Source: Bacteroides caccae (GTDB taxonomy: Bacteria > Bacteroidota > Bacteroidia > Bacteroidales > Bacteroidaceae). Taken from it: DNA of 64,000 nt. The stretch covers positions 992,001 to 1,056,000 of the forward strand of contig NZ_CP022412.2 in assembly GCF_002222615.2 (NCBI RefSeq). Direction: 5' to 3'. Positions 36,369 to 45,007 of this stretch are shown here, piece after piece; within the stretch, counting starts at the first letter, position 1, and each line of letters opens with the position of its first letter. Both the position numbers and the translations under genes were made by a program. The notes under the pieces are model-generated. The model was not told the DNA's origin and made no database searches. It saw only the letters and a list, made by a program, of their open reading frames with translations.

Positions 36369-36809
36369 ATGCACGATATAATGAATAAGCCCGAACTAAA
36401 ATCCGTTCGAAAAGATCTAAGAAATATGAGTACTTCTGCCGAAGCCACTCTCTGGAAGTTAATCAAAGGGCAGCAAATAGATGGACTTAAGTTTCGTCGG
36501 CAGCATAGTGTCGGTCCTTATATTTTAGACTTTTATTGCCCGCAATTCCGGCTGGGGATAGAGTTGGACGGTGAAGTACATTCTACTACGGAAGCTATGG
36601 ATTATGCTGATAATCGTGCACGTTTTCTCGTCAATGAGAAAAATATTTGGGTAATACGTTTTGAGAATAGAGTCGTATTTGAGAATCCTACGCGGATTGT
36701 GGAGGAGATTCGGGAGGTTGTGAAAAAAAGGAGAGAAAATCCTACCACCTCCCCCTACGGGTACTCCTCCTTCCCGAAGGAGGAGAATGGAGATACTACC
36801 GACTTTTAA
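36369..36809 (+). CDS. DUF559 endonuclease-like protein (Vsr-like fold)
   Basis: A protein of 146 residues from the ATG at 36369; the frame is open back to a GTG at 36339 inside the left repeat. The DUF559 core is complete: STSAEATLWKLIKGQQIDGLKFRRQ, then GPYILDFYCPQFRLGIELDGEVH with the Asp and Glu expected for a PD-(D/E)XK-type site, then ARFLVNEKNIWVIRFENRVV. The family is related to the Vsr mismatch endonuclease but its role is unknown. The last 22 residues or so (from PTTSPYGYSSFPKEENG) are encoded by the right inverted repeat, and the stop codon begins on its last base. Confidence 0.88.
   Translation: MHDIMNKPELKSVRKDLRNMSTSAEATLWKLIKGQQIDGLKFRRQHSVGPYILDFYCPQFRLGIELDGEVHSTTEAMDYADNRARFLVNEKNIWVIRFENRVVFENPTRIVEEIREVVKKRRENPTTSPYGYSSFPKEENGDTTDF
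36741..36807 (-). repeat. Right inverted repeat of the DUF559 cassette
   Basis: A 67-bp perfect reverse complement of 36280-36346, with the same hairpin at 36764-36785. It doubles as coding sequence for the C-terminus of the nuclease. Confidence 0.95.
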
Positions 36810-36861
36810 TCAATTTTGGTGAAGGTAGTATTATAATATCATTAATCTGATAAAATAGAAC

Positions 36862-38358
36862 ATGGCTGGACTGAAATCATTAGCAAAAGATACTGCGATT
36901 TATGGATTGAGTAGTATTGTCGGTCGATTCCTCAATTATATGCTGGTACCGTTGTACACAGCAGTTTTACCGGCTTCTTCCGGAGGCTATGGAGTAGTAT
37001 CAAATGTCTATGCATTTACAGCTTTGATGCTCGTACTGCTCACGTTCGGTATGGAAACGGGTTTCTTCCGCTTTGCCAATAAATCAGGGGAAGATCCGAT
37101 GAAAGTGTATGCAAACTCTTTGCTTTCAGTAGGCGGGGTATCCTTGATTTTCGTCCTTCTCTGTCTACTGTTCCTGCAACCGATCGCCAATCTGCTGGAT
37201 TATGGCAATCATCCCGAGTTTATAGCGATGATGGCTATGGTGGTGGCTTTGGATTCTTTCCAGTGCATTCCTTTCGCCTACTTACGTTATAAGAAAAGAC
37301 CGATTAAGTTTGCGGCTATTAAATTGCTTTCCATTATCGGTGGAATTGGCTTGAATCTGTTCTTTCTGTTGCTCTGTCCGTGGCTGAATGTTCATTTTCC
37401 GGCAACGGTTTCCTGGTTTTATGATCCGGATTATCTGGTAGGTTATATTTTCATCAGCAATCTGATTATTTCGGCAGTGCAGATGTTCTTCTTTATTCCT
37501 GAATTGAGAGGCTTTGCTTATAAGTTGGACAAGGCACTGCTAAAACGAATGGTAGTATATTCTTTCCCGGTGTTGATTCTGGGGCTGGTCGGTATTCTGA
37601 ATCAGACGGTGGATAAGATGATTTATCCGTTTCTTTTCGAGGATCGTCAGGAAGGACTGGTCCAGTTGGGCATTTATGCGGCTACCAGTAAGATTGCTAT
37701 GGTAATGGCTATGTTTACGCAGGCTTTCCGTTATGCATACGAACCCTTTGTTTTTGGAAAAGACAGAGAAGGGGACAATCGTAAAATGTATGCGGCTGCA
37801 ATGAAATATTTCCTCATCTTCTCATTGTTGGCTTTCCTTGCCGTGATGTTCTATTTGGATTTGTTGCGCTATCTGGTGGCAAGAGGATATTGGGAAGGGT
37901 TGGGAGTAGTGGCTGTTGTGATGCTTGCAGAAATATGTAAGGGAATCTATTTCAATCTTTCCTTTTGGTATAAACTGACGGATGAAACACGTTGGGGGGC
38001 TTATTTCTCACTGATAGGATGTGCCATTATTGTGGTGATGAACATTGTGTTTGTGCCTGTGTATGGTTATATTGCTTCTGCGTGGGCTTCTGTTGCCGGA
38101 TATGGGGTGATTATGCTGTTGTCCTATTGGATGGGACAGAAGAAGTATCCGATTCAGTATGACTTGAAAAGTCTGGGACTTTATATCCTGCTTGCTGCGG
38201 TACTGTATGTGATCGGCGAACAAGTGCCGATTTCTGATCTTGTGCTCCGTCTGGCTTTCCGTACTGTGCTTTTATTGTTGTTTGTAGCATACATCGTCAA
38301 GAAAGATTTGCCGTTAAGTCAGCTACCTGTTATTAATCGATTTATAAAGAAGAAATAA
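36862..38358 (+). CDS. Polysaccharide/lipid-linked oligosaccharide flippase (MATE/Wzx-like)
   Basis: A 498-residue protein with about 14 membrane segments. The start LKSLAKDTAIYGLSSIVGRFLNYMLVPLYT is typical of the polysaccharide biosynthesis export family, as is the YGVVSNVYAF segment. It would move lipid-linked glycan units across the inner membrane. No glycosyltransferases flank it, so it is a stand-alone copy between ruvB and the DUF389 gene. The downstream gene starts three bases after its stop. Confidence 0.88.
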   Translation: MAGLKSLAKDTAIYGLSSIVGRFLNYMLVPLYTAVLPASSGGYGVVSNVYAFTALMLVLLTFGMETGFFRFANKSGEDPMKVYANSLLSVGGVSLIFVLLCLLFLQPIANLLDYGNHPEFIAMMAMVVALDSFQCIPFAYLRYKKRPIKFAAIKLLSIIGGIGLNLFFLLLCPWLNVHFPATVSWFYDPDYLVGYIFISNLIISAVQMFFFIPELRGFAYKLDKALLKRMVVYSFPVLILGLVGILNQTVDKMIYPFLFEDRQEGLVQLGIYAATSKIAMVMAMFTQAFRYAYEPFVFGKDREGDNRKMYAAAMKYFLIFSLLAFLAVMFYLDLLRYLVARGYWEGLGVVAVVMLAEICKGIYFNLSFWYKLTDETRWGAYFSLIGCAIIVVMNIVFVPVYGYIASAWASVAGYGVIMLLSYWMGQKKYPIQYDLKSLGLYILLAAVLYVIGEQVPISDLVLRLAFRTVLLLLFVAYIVKKDLPLSQLPVINRFIKKK

Positions 38359-38361
38359 CTT

Positions 38362-39717
38362 ATGAAGACAGATGAACGTAATAAATTCGCCATAAAGTCC
38401 TTTTTAGGCGAATATCTGGATTTGAGAAAGGATAAGGATAATGAACTGGCAACAGTTGATTCTATCCGTAAAGGTGTGGAGTTCAAGGGGGCGAACCTGT
38501 GGATTCTTATCTTTGCCATTTTCATGGCGTCACTTGGCTTGAATGTGAACTCTACCGCCGTGATCATCGGTGCCATGTTGATTTCTCCGTTGATGGGGCC
38601 TATCATGGGAGTAGGGCTTTCTGTCGGCTTGAACGACTTCGAACTGATGAAACGTTCTTTAAAGAGTTTTCTTATTACGACCGCTTTCAGTGTGACGACG
38701 GCGACAATCTTCTTCCTTCTGGCGCCTATTGCCGGTTCGCAGTCAGAGTTGCTGGCCCGCACATCGCCGACAATTTATGACGTATTCATCGCACTTTTCG
38801 GTGGTCTGGCAGGTGTGGTGGCTCTTTCTACGAAAGAAAAAGGGAACGTGATTCCGGGTGTCGCTATCGCTACGGCATTGATGCCGCCGCTTTGTACGGC
38901 TGGTTACGGGCTGGCTTCCGGTAATCTGATCTATTTTCTGGGAGCCTTTTACCTCTACTTCATAAATTCCGTATTCATTAGCCTCGCAACTTTTATCGGT
39001 GTGCGTGTGATGCATTTCCAGCGGAAAGAGTTCGTTGATAAAAACCGTGAAAAGACGGTGCGTAAATATATCATCCTGATTGTGATTCTGACGATGTGCC
39101 CGGCTGTTTATCTGACATTCGGCATTATCAAAAGTACCTTCTATGAAGCGGCGGCCAACCGGTTTATCAACGAACAGTTGGGATTCGAGAATACGCAAGT
39201 GCTTGATAAAAAGGTCAGCTATGAACATAAGGAAGTCCGTGTTGTCCTGATCGGCTCGGAAGTGCCGGACGCTTCGATCTCCATAGCCCGCAGTAAACTG
39301 AAAGAGTATAAACTTGAAGATACCAAGCTGATAGTATTGCAGGGTATGAACAACGAAGCGGTGGATGTGTCTTCTATCCGTGCCATGGTAATGGAAGACT
39401 TCTACAAGAACAGCGAACAACGGCTTCAGGAACAGAAAGTCAAAATAACTCAACTGGAGACAACTCTCCAACAATATAAATCGTATGATGAAATGAGTCG
39501 TACACTGGTGCCGGAACTGAAGGTGCTTTATCCTTCTATCACTACGCTTTCCATTGCTCACTCGCTCGAAGTACGGGTAGATTCGATGAAAACGGATACG
39601 GTGACGCTGGCTGTCATGAAGTTTGCCAAACATCCGACGAATACGGAGAAAGAGAAAATCAGCGAGTGGCTGAAAGCCCGGGTAGGGGCGAAAAAGTTGA
39701 GGTTGATTACCGAATAA
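38362..39717 (+). CDS. DUF389 (TIGR00341) membrane protein
   Basis: A 451-residue protein with five to six membrane segments in its first half. The DUF389 core is present: NVNSTAVIIGAMLISPLMGPIMGVGL, then GGLAGVVALSTKEKGNVIPGVAIATALMPPLCTAGYGLA. The second half is soluble with a predicted coiled stretch (EQRLQEQKVKITQLETTLQQYKS). The family is membrane-bound and of unknown function. It is probably co-transcribed with the flippase and the S46 peptidase (19-base gap). Confidence 0.88.
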   Translation: MKTDERNKFAIKSFLGEYLDLRKDKDNELATVDSIRKGVEFKGANLWILIFAIFMASLGLNVNSTAVIIGAMLISPLMGPIMGVGLSVGLNDFELMKRSLKSFLITTAFSVTTATIFFLLAPIAGSQSELLARTSPTIYDVFIALFGGLAGVVALSTKEKGNVIPGVAIATALMPPLCTAGYGLASGNLIYFLGAFYLYFINSVFISLATFIGVRVMHFQRKEFVDKNREKTVRKYIILIVILTMCPAVYLTFGIIKSTFYEAAANRFINEQLGFENTQVLDKKVSYEHKEVRVVLIGSEVPDASISIARSKLKEYKLEDTKLIVLQGMNNEAVDVSSIRAMVMEDFYKNSEQRLQEQKVKITQLETTLQQYKSYDEMSRTLVPELKVLYPSITTLSIAHSLEVRVDSMKTDTVTLAVMKFAKHPTNTEKEKISEWLKARVGAKKLRLITE

Positions 39718-39736
39718 AGAATCTAAAAATAATAGC

Positions 39737-41875
39737 ATGAAATTCAGACTGACCGCAGTTATTGTCCTTGCTCTTTGCTTGTCGAATGCTTTTGCCGATG
39801 AGGGAATGTGGCTATTGGGAAATCTTAAGAAGAATAAGCAAACAGACCGGGTAATGAGAGAACTTGGTTTGCAGATGCCTGTAAATAAATTATATAATCC
39901 GAAGAAGCCGTGTCTGGCGGATGCCGTTGTCAGTTTCGGTGGCTTTTGTTCGGGAGTAGTCGTATCGGAAGACGGGTTGGTGTTCACCAATCATCATTGC
40001 GGTTTCAGTAGTATCCAGCAGCATTCTTCGGTAGAACATGATTATCTGAAAGACGGTTTTGTGGCCCGTAGCCTCGAAGAAGAACTGCCGAATCCCGAGT
40101 TATATGTCCGTTTCCTGCTTCGTACGGAAAATGTGACCAAGCGGGTATTGTCTGCCGCCAAACACGCCAAGACGGAATCCGAGCGGCGGGTGGTAGTCGA
40201 TTCTGTGATGAATGTAATCGGGATGGAAGTATCGGAAAAGGACTCCACGTTGACGGGTATTGTTGACGCCTACTATGCGGGAAATGAGTTCTGGCTGTCT
40301 GTTTACCGTGATTATAATGATGTCCGCCTGGTATTTGCTCCCCCTTCCTCTGTCGGTAAGTTCGGGTGGGATACGGACAACTGGATGTGGCCGCGTCATA
40401 CGGGCGATTTCAGCGTATTCCGTATCTATGCGAACACTCAGAACGGTCCGGCGGATTATTCTTCGGACAATGTGCCCTATCATCCCGAATATGTAGCTCC
40501 TGTCTCTTTGGAAGGATATAAGGAAGGCTCTTTCTGTATGACGCTCGGTTATCCGGGGAGTACGGAGCGTTATCTCTCTTCGTATGGCATCGAGGAGATG
40601 ATGAACGGCATCAATCAGGCTATGATTGACGTGCGTGGAGTGAAACAGGCTATCTGGAAGCGGGAAATGGACCGTCGTCCGGACATCCGTATCAAGTATG
40701 CCTCAAAGTACGATGAAAGCTCTAATTACTGGAAGAATAGTATCGGAACCAATAAAGCGATCCAACACCTGAAAGTGCTGGAAAAGAAACGTGCTGCCGA
40801 GGCTGCACTGCGCGAATGGATTCAGGCGCATCCCGAAGAAAGGGAGAAACTTATTCGTTTATTCTCTTCCCTGGAGCTGAATTATGGCAATCGTCGTGAG
40901 ATAAACCGTGCCTTGGCTTATTTCGGTGAAGCATTTATCAATGGTCCTGAATTGGTTCAGCTTGCGCTTGAAATTCTGAACTTCGACTTTGAGGCGGAAG
41001 AAAAGCAAGTGGTAAGCCGTATGAAGAAGCTGTTGGAAAAGTATGACAACCTGGATACTGCCATTGACAAGGAAGTCTTTGCCGCCATGCTGAAAGAGTA
41101 TCAAACGAAAGTGGACAAGAAATATCTTCCCGCTATGTACGATAAGATCGACACGCTCTATAACGGGAATATCCAAGCCTATGTAGACTCCTTGTATGCA
41201 ACATCCAATATAACCTCGCCTAAAGGTTTGAAACGCTTTCTGGAACGGGATACGACGTATAATCTGATTGAAGACCCTGCCGTATCTTTGAGTCTTGACC
41301 TGATTGTGAAATATTATGAGATGAACCAGAGTATTTCCGAAGCTTCCGAGCAGATCGAACAGGGAGAGCGCTTATTCAATGATGCCATGCGCCGTATGTA
41401 TGCCGACCGTAATTTCTATCCCGACGCCAATTCGACCATGCGGCTTAGTTTCGGGACGGTCAGTGGTTATTCTCCTTTCGACGGGGCTACTTACGGCTAT
41501 TATACAACAGTGAAAGGTATCTTTGAGAAGGTAAAAGAGCATGCCGGAGACATTGACTTTGCCGTGCAGCCGGAACTCTTGTCTTTATTATCTTCCCGCG
41601 ACTTCGGCAGGTATGCCAACGAACAGGGAGATATGAATGTCTGCTTTATCTCCAACAATGATATAACAGGAGGAAACTCCGGCAGTGCCATGTTCAACGG
41701 TAAGGGAGAGTTGCTCGGTCTGGCGTTTGACGGCAATTGGGAAGCCATGAGCAGTGATATTGTATTTGAACCCGATTTACAACGATGTATCGGTGTGGAT
41801 GTGCGTTATATGCTCTTTATTATCGAGAAATACGGGAAAGCGGGGAATCTGATAAAAGAATTAAAAATAAGGTGA
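39737..41875 (+). CDS. S46 family dipeptidyl-peptidase, DPP7 type
   Basis: A 712-residue exported chymotrypsin-fold peptidase with a signal peptide (VIVLALCLSNAFA). The catalytic His lies in FTNHHCGF (residues 86-87) and the nucleophile Ser648 in TGGNSGSAMF; the Asp is likely in the NDVRLVF segment. The helical cap domain lies between. The substrate pocket reads FDGNWE with Gly666. In this family Gly at that position marks DPP7 (hydrophobic P1 residues), while Arg (FDRNWE) marks DPP11 (Asp/Glu). The protein therefore should release dipeptides from hydrophobic-type peptides in the periplasm. It may use peptides supplied by loci such as the one at 15716-33079. Confidence 0.93.
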   Translation: MKFRLTAVIVLALCLSNAFADEGMWLLGNLKKNKQTDRVMRELGLQMPVNKLYNPKKPCLADAVVSFGGFCSGVVVSEDGLVFTNHHCGFSSIQQHSSVEHDYLKDGFVARSLEEELPNPELYVRFLLRTENVTKRVLSAAKHAKTESERRVVVDSVMNVIGMEVSEKDSTLTGIVDAYYAGNEFWLSVYRDYNDVRLVFAPPSSVGKFGWDTDNWMWPRHTGDFSVFRIYANTQNGPADYSSDNVPYHPEYVAPVSLEGYKEGSFCMTLGYPGSTERYLSSYGIEEMMNGINQAMIDVRGVKQAIWKREMDRRPDIRIKYASKYDESSNYWKNSIGTNKAIQHLKVLEKKRAAEAALREWIQAHPEEREKLIRLFSSLELNYGNRREINRALAYFGEAFINGPELVQLALEILNFDFEAEEKQVVSRMKKLLEKYDNLDTAIDKEVFAAMLKEYQTKVDKKYLPAMYDKIDTLYNGNIQAYVDSLYATSNITSPKGLKRFLERDTTYNLIEDPAVSLSLDLIVKYYEMNQSISEASEQIEQGERLFNDAMRRMYADRNFYPDANSTMRLSFGTVSGYSPFDGATYGYYTTVKGIFEKVKEHAGDIDFAVQPELLSLLSSRDFGRYANEQGDMNVCFISNNDITGGNSGSAMFNGKGELLGLAFDGNWEAMSSDIVFEPDLQRCIGVDVRYMLFIIEKYGKAGNLIKELKIR

Positions 41876-41896
41876 GTTTGATATAACTTCATTCTC

Positions 41897-41931
41897 ATGC
41901 TTCTCTTTCCTTTCCAAAGGAAGGGAAGCAT
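41897..41931 (+). terminator. Possible terminator hairpin after the S46 peptidase
   Basis: ATGCTTC and TTTCCTTT (41897-41913) face AAAGGAA and GGGAAGCAT with a small mismatch in the stem. There is no strong T tract, so termination is uncertain; it may also act for the convergent helicase gene. Confidence 0.4.
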
Positions 41932-42054
41932 AATCATTAAGTTTATATTGAACTCACCTTATAAAAGGTTATATAAACGTTTTTGGTACAACTTTTTTAA
42001 AGAAGTAACCATTCCCTCAAAAGGGGAATTCTATGGTTTTTGCTTTGAAAGTTT

Positions 42055-43977
42055 TTATTTCTTTGGTTTTCTGCGTGCCCACCCTTCTTCACTGAAGTCT
42101 GGTTCTTTGTCTTTAAAGAATTCCTGCCAGTCGTCTTTCTTTTTTGGACCGCGAGCATCCGAATAGCCTCGTTCTGCACGACTCGGTTTTTCTTTTTTGC
42201 CGGATTTTGGACCTTTGGTAGAAGCATCTTTTGTTTTTCTATCTTTATTGTCGTAGCGTGGAGTACGATCTTCTCCTTTGCCGAATCGTTTTCCGCCTTT
42301 GCGTTCACTTGAACCGTTTTCATGTCCTTTTCCGCCTTCTTCACTAGATACTTCTACTACGACTTTCCGTCCGTTCCATTTCGCACGGCTTAGAGCTTTT
42401 ACGACATTGATAGCCTCTTTTTCGGGAACTTCAAAGAAAGAGAAGTTCTGCATTAAGTCGATACGTCCTAATTCAATGCGTCCACGTGTATTGCTATTCA
42501 GCAAGCCGATGAGGTCACTGGGGAAGAAACTGTCCGTTTTGCCCAAGTTAATGAATAAACGGTTGAAGCCCGGAGCAGCTTTCCGGCTTCTTTTTTCGAA
42601 ACCACCTTCTTTTCGGTCACCTCTTCCGGTACGTTCGCCACGGCTATCGGTCGGTACTTCTATTTCTGCGCGGTTGCGGTAATATTCGGCAAAGCGGTTA
42701 AATTCGTGAGAAACCATTCGTTTAATCAAGTCTTCCTTACTTAACCATTCTAGCTTACGGTAAATATCGGGCATGAATTCAGAAATCTCCTCTTCGTTTA
42801 CTTTTACTTTCTCGAGGTCGTCAATTACTTTAAGTAACTGTTTCTGGCAAATTCCTGCTGCCGTCGGCATTTCTCCGGGAATAAACTTCTTGCCGATAAT
42901 ACGTTCAATTTCACGCATTTTCCCTTTCTCACGCAGGTTGATAATGGCGATAGAAGTACCTGTCTTGCCGGCACGTCCTGTACGTCCGCTACGGTGAGTA
43001 TAGCTTTCCGTATCATCCGGCAATCCGTAATTGATGACGTGTGTCAGGTCGTCCACGTCCAGCCCGCGGGCAGCTACGTCCGTAGCAACGAGCAGTTGCA
43101 GGTTACGGATACGGAATTTCTGCATCACGGCGTCACGTTGTGCCTGTGACAATTCACCGTGCAATGAGTCGGCATTATAACCTTCCTGCATCAGTTTATC
43201 TGCAATTTCTTGTGTTTCCTTACGTGTGCGGCAGAAAATGATACCGTAAATTTGCGGATAATAGTCTACGATACGCTTCAGTGCTTCATACTTATCTTTA
43301 GCATGAACGGTATAGGCAACGTGCTTTACGTTGCTGGTACTTTCATTCTTGCGGCCGATAGTGATTTCTTTAGCGTTGCGCAGATAGTTCTTTGAGATAC
43401 GCGCAATTTCCGGGCTCATTGTTGCAGAGAAAAGCAACGTATTACGTTCTTGGGGAACATCGGCAAGAATAGCATTGATACTATCCGTAAATCCCATATT
43501 CAGCATTTCGTCCGCTTCGTCCATTACCACGTTGCGAATAGTGGACAAGGATACGGTCTTGCGCTCCATTAAGTCCAATAAACGTCCGGGAGTGGCCACG
43601 ATGATATGTACACCGCGTTTCAGGCTGCGTATCTGACTGTCAATAGAAGAACCACCGTATACCGGGAGTACTTTCAGCCCGTCAATGTATTTGGAATAAT
43701 CGTTCAAATCTCCTGCTATCTGGAGACAAAGCTCACGAGTAGGGCAGAGGATAAGCGATTGTGGAATTCTGTTCTTTACGTCAATCTGTTGGAGCAAGGG
43801 CAGGCCGAATGCGGCTGTTTTACCTGTTCCTGTCTGTGCAAGAGCTACTACATCATTATTTTCTCCTAAAAGGTACGGAATCACTTCCTCTTGTACCGGC
43901 ATGGGATTCTCGTATCCCATTTCTTCAATTGCTCTACGTATCTCCGGAGAAACGCCAAGCTCTTCAAATGTCTTCAT
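42055..43977 (-). CDS. deaD: DEAD-box RNA helicase (DeaD/CsdA-like)
   Basis: A 640-residue helicase. Motifs in order: Q motif region (FEELGVSPEIRRAIEEMGYENPMPVQ), motif I (AQTGTGKTAAF), motif II (VMDEADEML), motif III (LFSATMS), motif V (LVATDVAARGLDVDDL) and motif VI (YTHRSGRTGRAGKTG). A DbpA-like RNA-binding domain follows (about 485-555; RLFINLGKTDSFFPSDLIGLL), then a long basic and acidic tail (KEKPSRAERGYSDARGPKKK). It probably acts in ribosome assembly or cold adaptation. CAAAGATA at 44009-44016 (TATCTTTG on the coding strand) may be its -7 box, next to a palindrome at 44023-44039. Confidence 0.95.
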   Translation of the reverse strand: MKTFEELGVSPEIRRAIEEMGYENPMPVQEEVIPYLLGENNDVVALAQTGTGKTAAFGLPLLQQIDVKNRIPQSLILCPTRELCLQIAGDLNDYSKYIDGLKVLPVYGGSSIDSQIRSLKRGVHIIVATPGRLLDLMERKTVSLSTIRNVVMDEADEMLNMGFTDSINAILADVPQERNTLLFSATMSPEIARISKNYLRNAKEITIGRKNESTSNVKHVAYTVHAKDKYEALKRIVDYYPQIYGIIFCRTRKETQEIADKLMQEGYNADSLHGELSQAQRDAVMQKFRIRNLQLLVATDVAARGLDVDDLTHVINYGLPDDTESYTHRSGRTGRAGKTGTSIAIINLREKGKMREIERIIGKKFIPGEMPTAAGICQKQLLKVIDDLEKVKVNEEEISEFMPDIYRKLEWLSKEDLIKRMVSHEFNRFAEYYRNRAEIEVPTDSRGERTGRGDRKEGGFEKRSRKAAPGFNRLFINLGKTDSFFPSDLIGLLNSNTRGRIELGRIDLMQNFSFFEVPEKEAINVVKALSRAKWNGRKVVVEVSSEEGGKGHENGSSERKGGKRFGKGEDRTPRYDNKDRKTKDASTKGPKSGKKEKPSRAERGYSDARGPKKKDDWQEFFKDKEPDFSEEGWARRKPKK

Positions 43978-44022
43978 TAAATCTCTGTATATCTTTTATT
44001 TCGGGTGCAAAGATAGTCAATA

Positions 44023-44039
44023 TAGTTGAATCAACTATC
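44023..44039. promoter_or_regulatory. Palindrome upstream of deaD
   Basis: ATAGTTGA (44023-44030), one base, TCAACTAT (44032-44039) form a perfect 8-bp inverted repeat a few bases upstream of the probable deaD -7 box, covering the -33 region. It could be an operator. Confidence 0.4.
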
Positions 44040-44086
44040 ATTTATCAGTTAATAAAATATTGTACCGCTATTCTATTTCGCGGGTA

Positions 44087-45007
44087 TTATTTATAGCTTT
44101 CCGCAAATTCTACGGATACGGAGTTGCTGAAACTCCGGCAGACTTCTGCGGCAAAGTCTTTTCCGCACTGGATAACCTTATCCCAGGTTGCTTCGTTCAG
44201 GTTGTTCAAATCACGATATCTGACGTCGTATTTAAGTAATCCGTAGATCAGCCCGGCATTGAAGTTGTCACCTGCTCCAATGGTACTGACAGCTTCCAAT
44301 GGTTCTATCGGATAATCTTTATTAACTAAATTTGTACGGAGTGATACTTTTTCTCCTCCCGCAGTACAGATAAACCGAGGACAGTAAAATTTGATTTTAT
44401 CCTTGTATATCTTGTCCGCGTCCTGCATGCCGTACATATAGAAAAAGTCCTCCAATGAGCCTCGTACAATATCCGCATATTCCAAATTCTCGATAATGGT
44501 GGGAGCGAGTTTCATCGCTTCGTTTTTGTGTGAAGAACGGAAGTTGGGGTCATAGTAGATAATAGCTTTTTTCTCGCGCGCCTGGTCGAGCAGTTCGAGA
44601 ATCTTTTCCCGCAATACCGGATTCAAGGCGTAGTAGGAGCCTATCATGACAATGTCGTCTTCTTCCAGTTTTGGGAACAGGACATCGAGACGTTGTTTGG
44701 GGTAATCCTTGTAGAAGATATATTCGGCATCACTTTGCTCATTGAGAAAAGCCAGAGATACCGGTGATTTCCCGTCAGGGAATACATTCACATGGTCGGT
44801 CGGGATATTGTTGTCACGCATGAATTGCAGGATAATGTTTCCCACGCGGTCGTTACCGGTTTCGCTGATGAAACCGACGTTTGCTCCCATCCGGCCTAAG
44901 GATACGATGCCGTTGAATACAGAGCCTCCCGGTACGGCTGCGGAAGGCTGGTCGCCTCGAAAGATGATGTCGAGGATTGTTTCTCCGATACCGATTACTT
45001 TTCGCAT
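44087..45007 (-). CDS. PfkB-family carbohydrate kinase
   Basis: A 306-residue sugar kinase of the ribokinase fold. It has the N-terminal GIGETILDIIF segment, the GGSVFNGIVSLGRMGANVGFI substrate region, and the C-terminal PfkB signature STIGAGDNFNAG with the catalytic Asp. The phosphoryl acceptor cannot be read; fructose and ribose are the commonest in the family. It overlaps the SIS isomerase gene by 13 bases, so isomerase and kinase are made together and may handle one sugar. Confidence 0.88.
   Translation of the reverse strand: MRKVIGIGETILDIIFRGDQPSAAVPGGSVFNGIVSLGRMGANVGFISETGNDRVGNIILQFMRDNNIPTDHVNVFPDGKSPVSLAFLNEQSDAEYIFYKDYPKQRLDVLFPKLEEDDIVMIGSYYALNPVLREKILELLDQAREKKAIIYYDPNFRSSHKNEAMKLAPTIIENLEYADIVRGSLEDFFYMYGMQDADKIYKDKIKFYCPRFICTAGGEKVSLRTNLVNKDYPIEPLEAVSTIGAGDNFNAGLIYGLLKYDVRYRDLNNLNEATWDKVIQCGKDFAAEVCRSFSNSVSVEFAESYK

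Larger units (their letters stand above)
36251..36830 (+). mobile_element. Putative mobile cassette: DUF559 nuclease gene between long inverted repeats
   Basis: A perfect 67-bp inverted repeat (36280-36346 and 36741-36807) encloses 394 bp that hold nearly all of one DUF559 gene. Beyond the perfect part, an imperfect extension (36251-36274 against 36807-36830; shared blocks TACC, TTCACC and AATTGATTA) lengthens the arms to about 90 bp. No target-site direct repeat was seen next to the perfect arms. It lies between ruvB and a flippase gene. No transposase or recombinase is encoded, so if it moves it does so through the nuclease itself or with help from elsewhere. Confidence 0.6.

Noticed and set aside
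38743..39990. A 415-codon open frame on the minus strand
   Set aside because: It lies opposite the DUF389 gene and the start of the S46 peptidase gene, both well supported, and its translation is rich in His, Arg and Phe without any family motif.
42011..42029. Terminator of deaD
   Set aside because: A 6-bp stem (ATTCCC with GGGAAT) exists but no T run follows on the minus strand, so termination is not supported.
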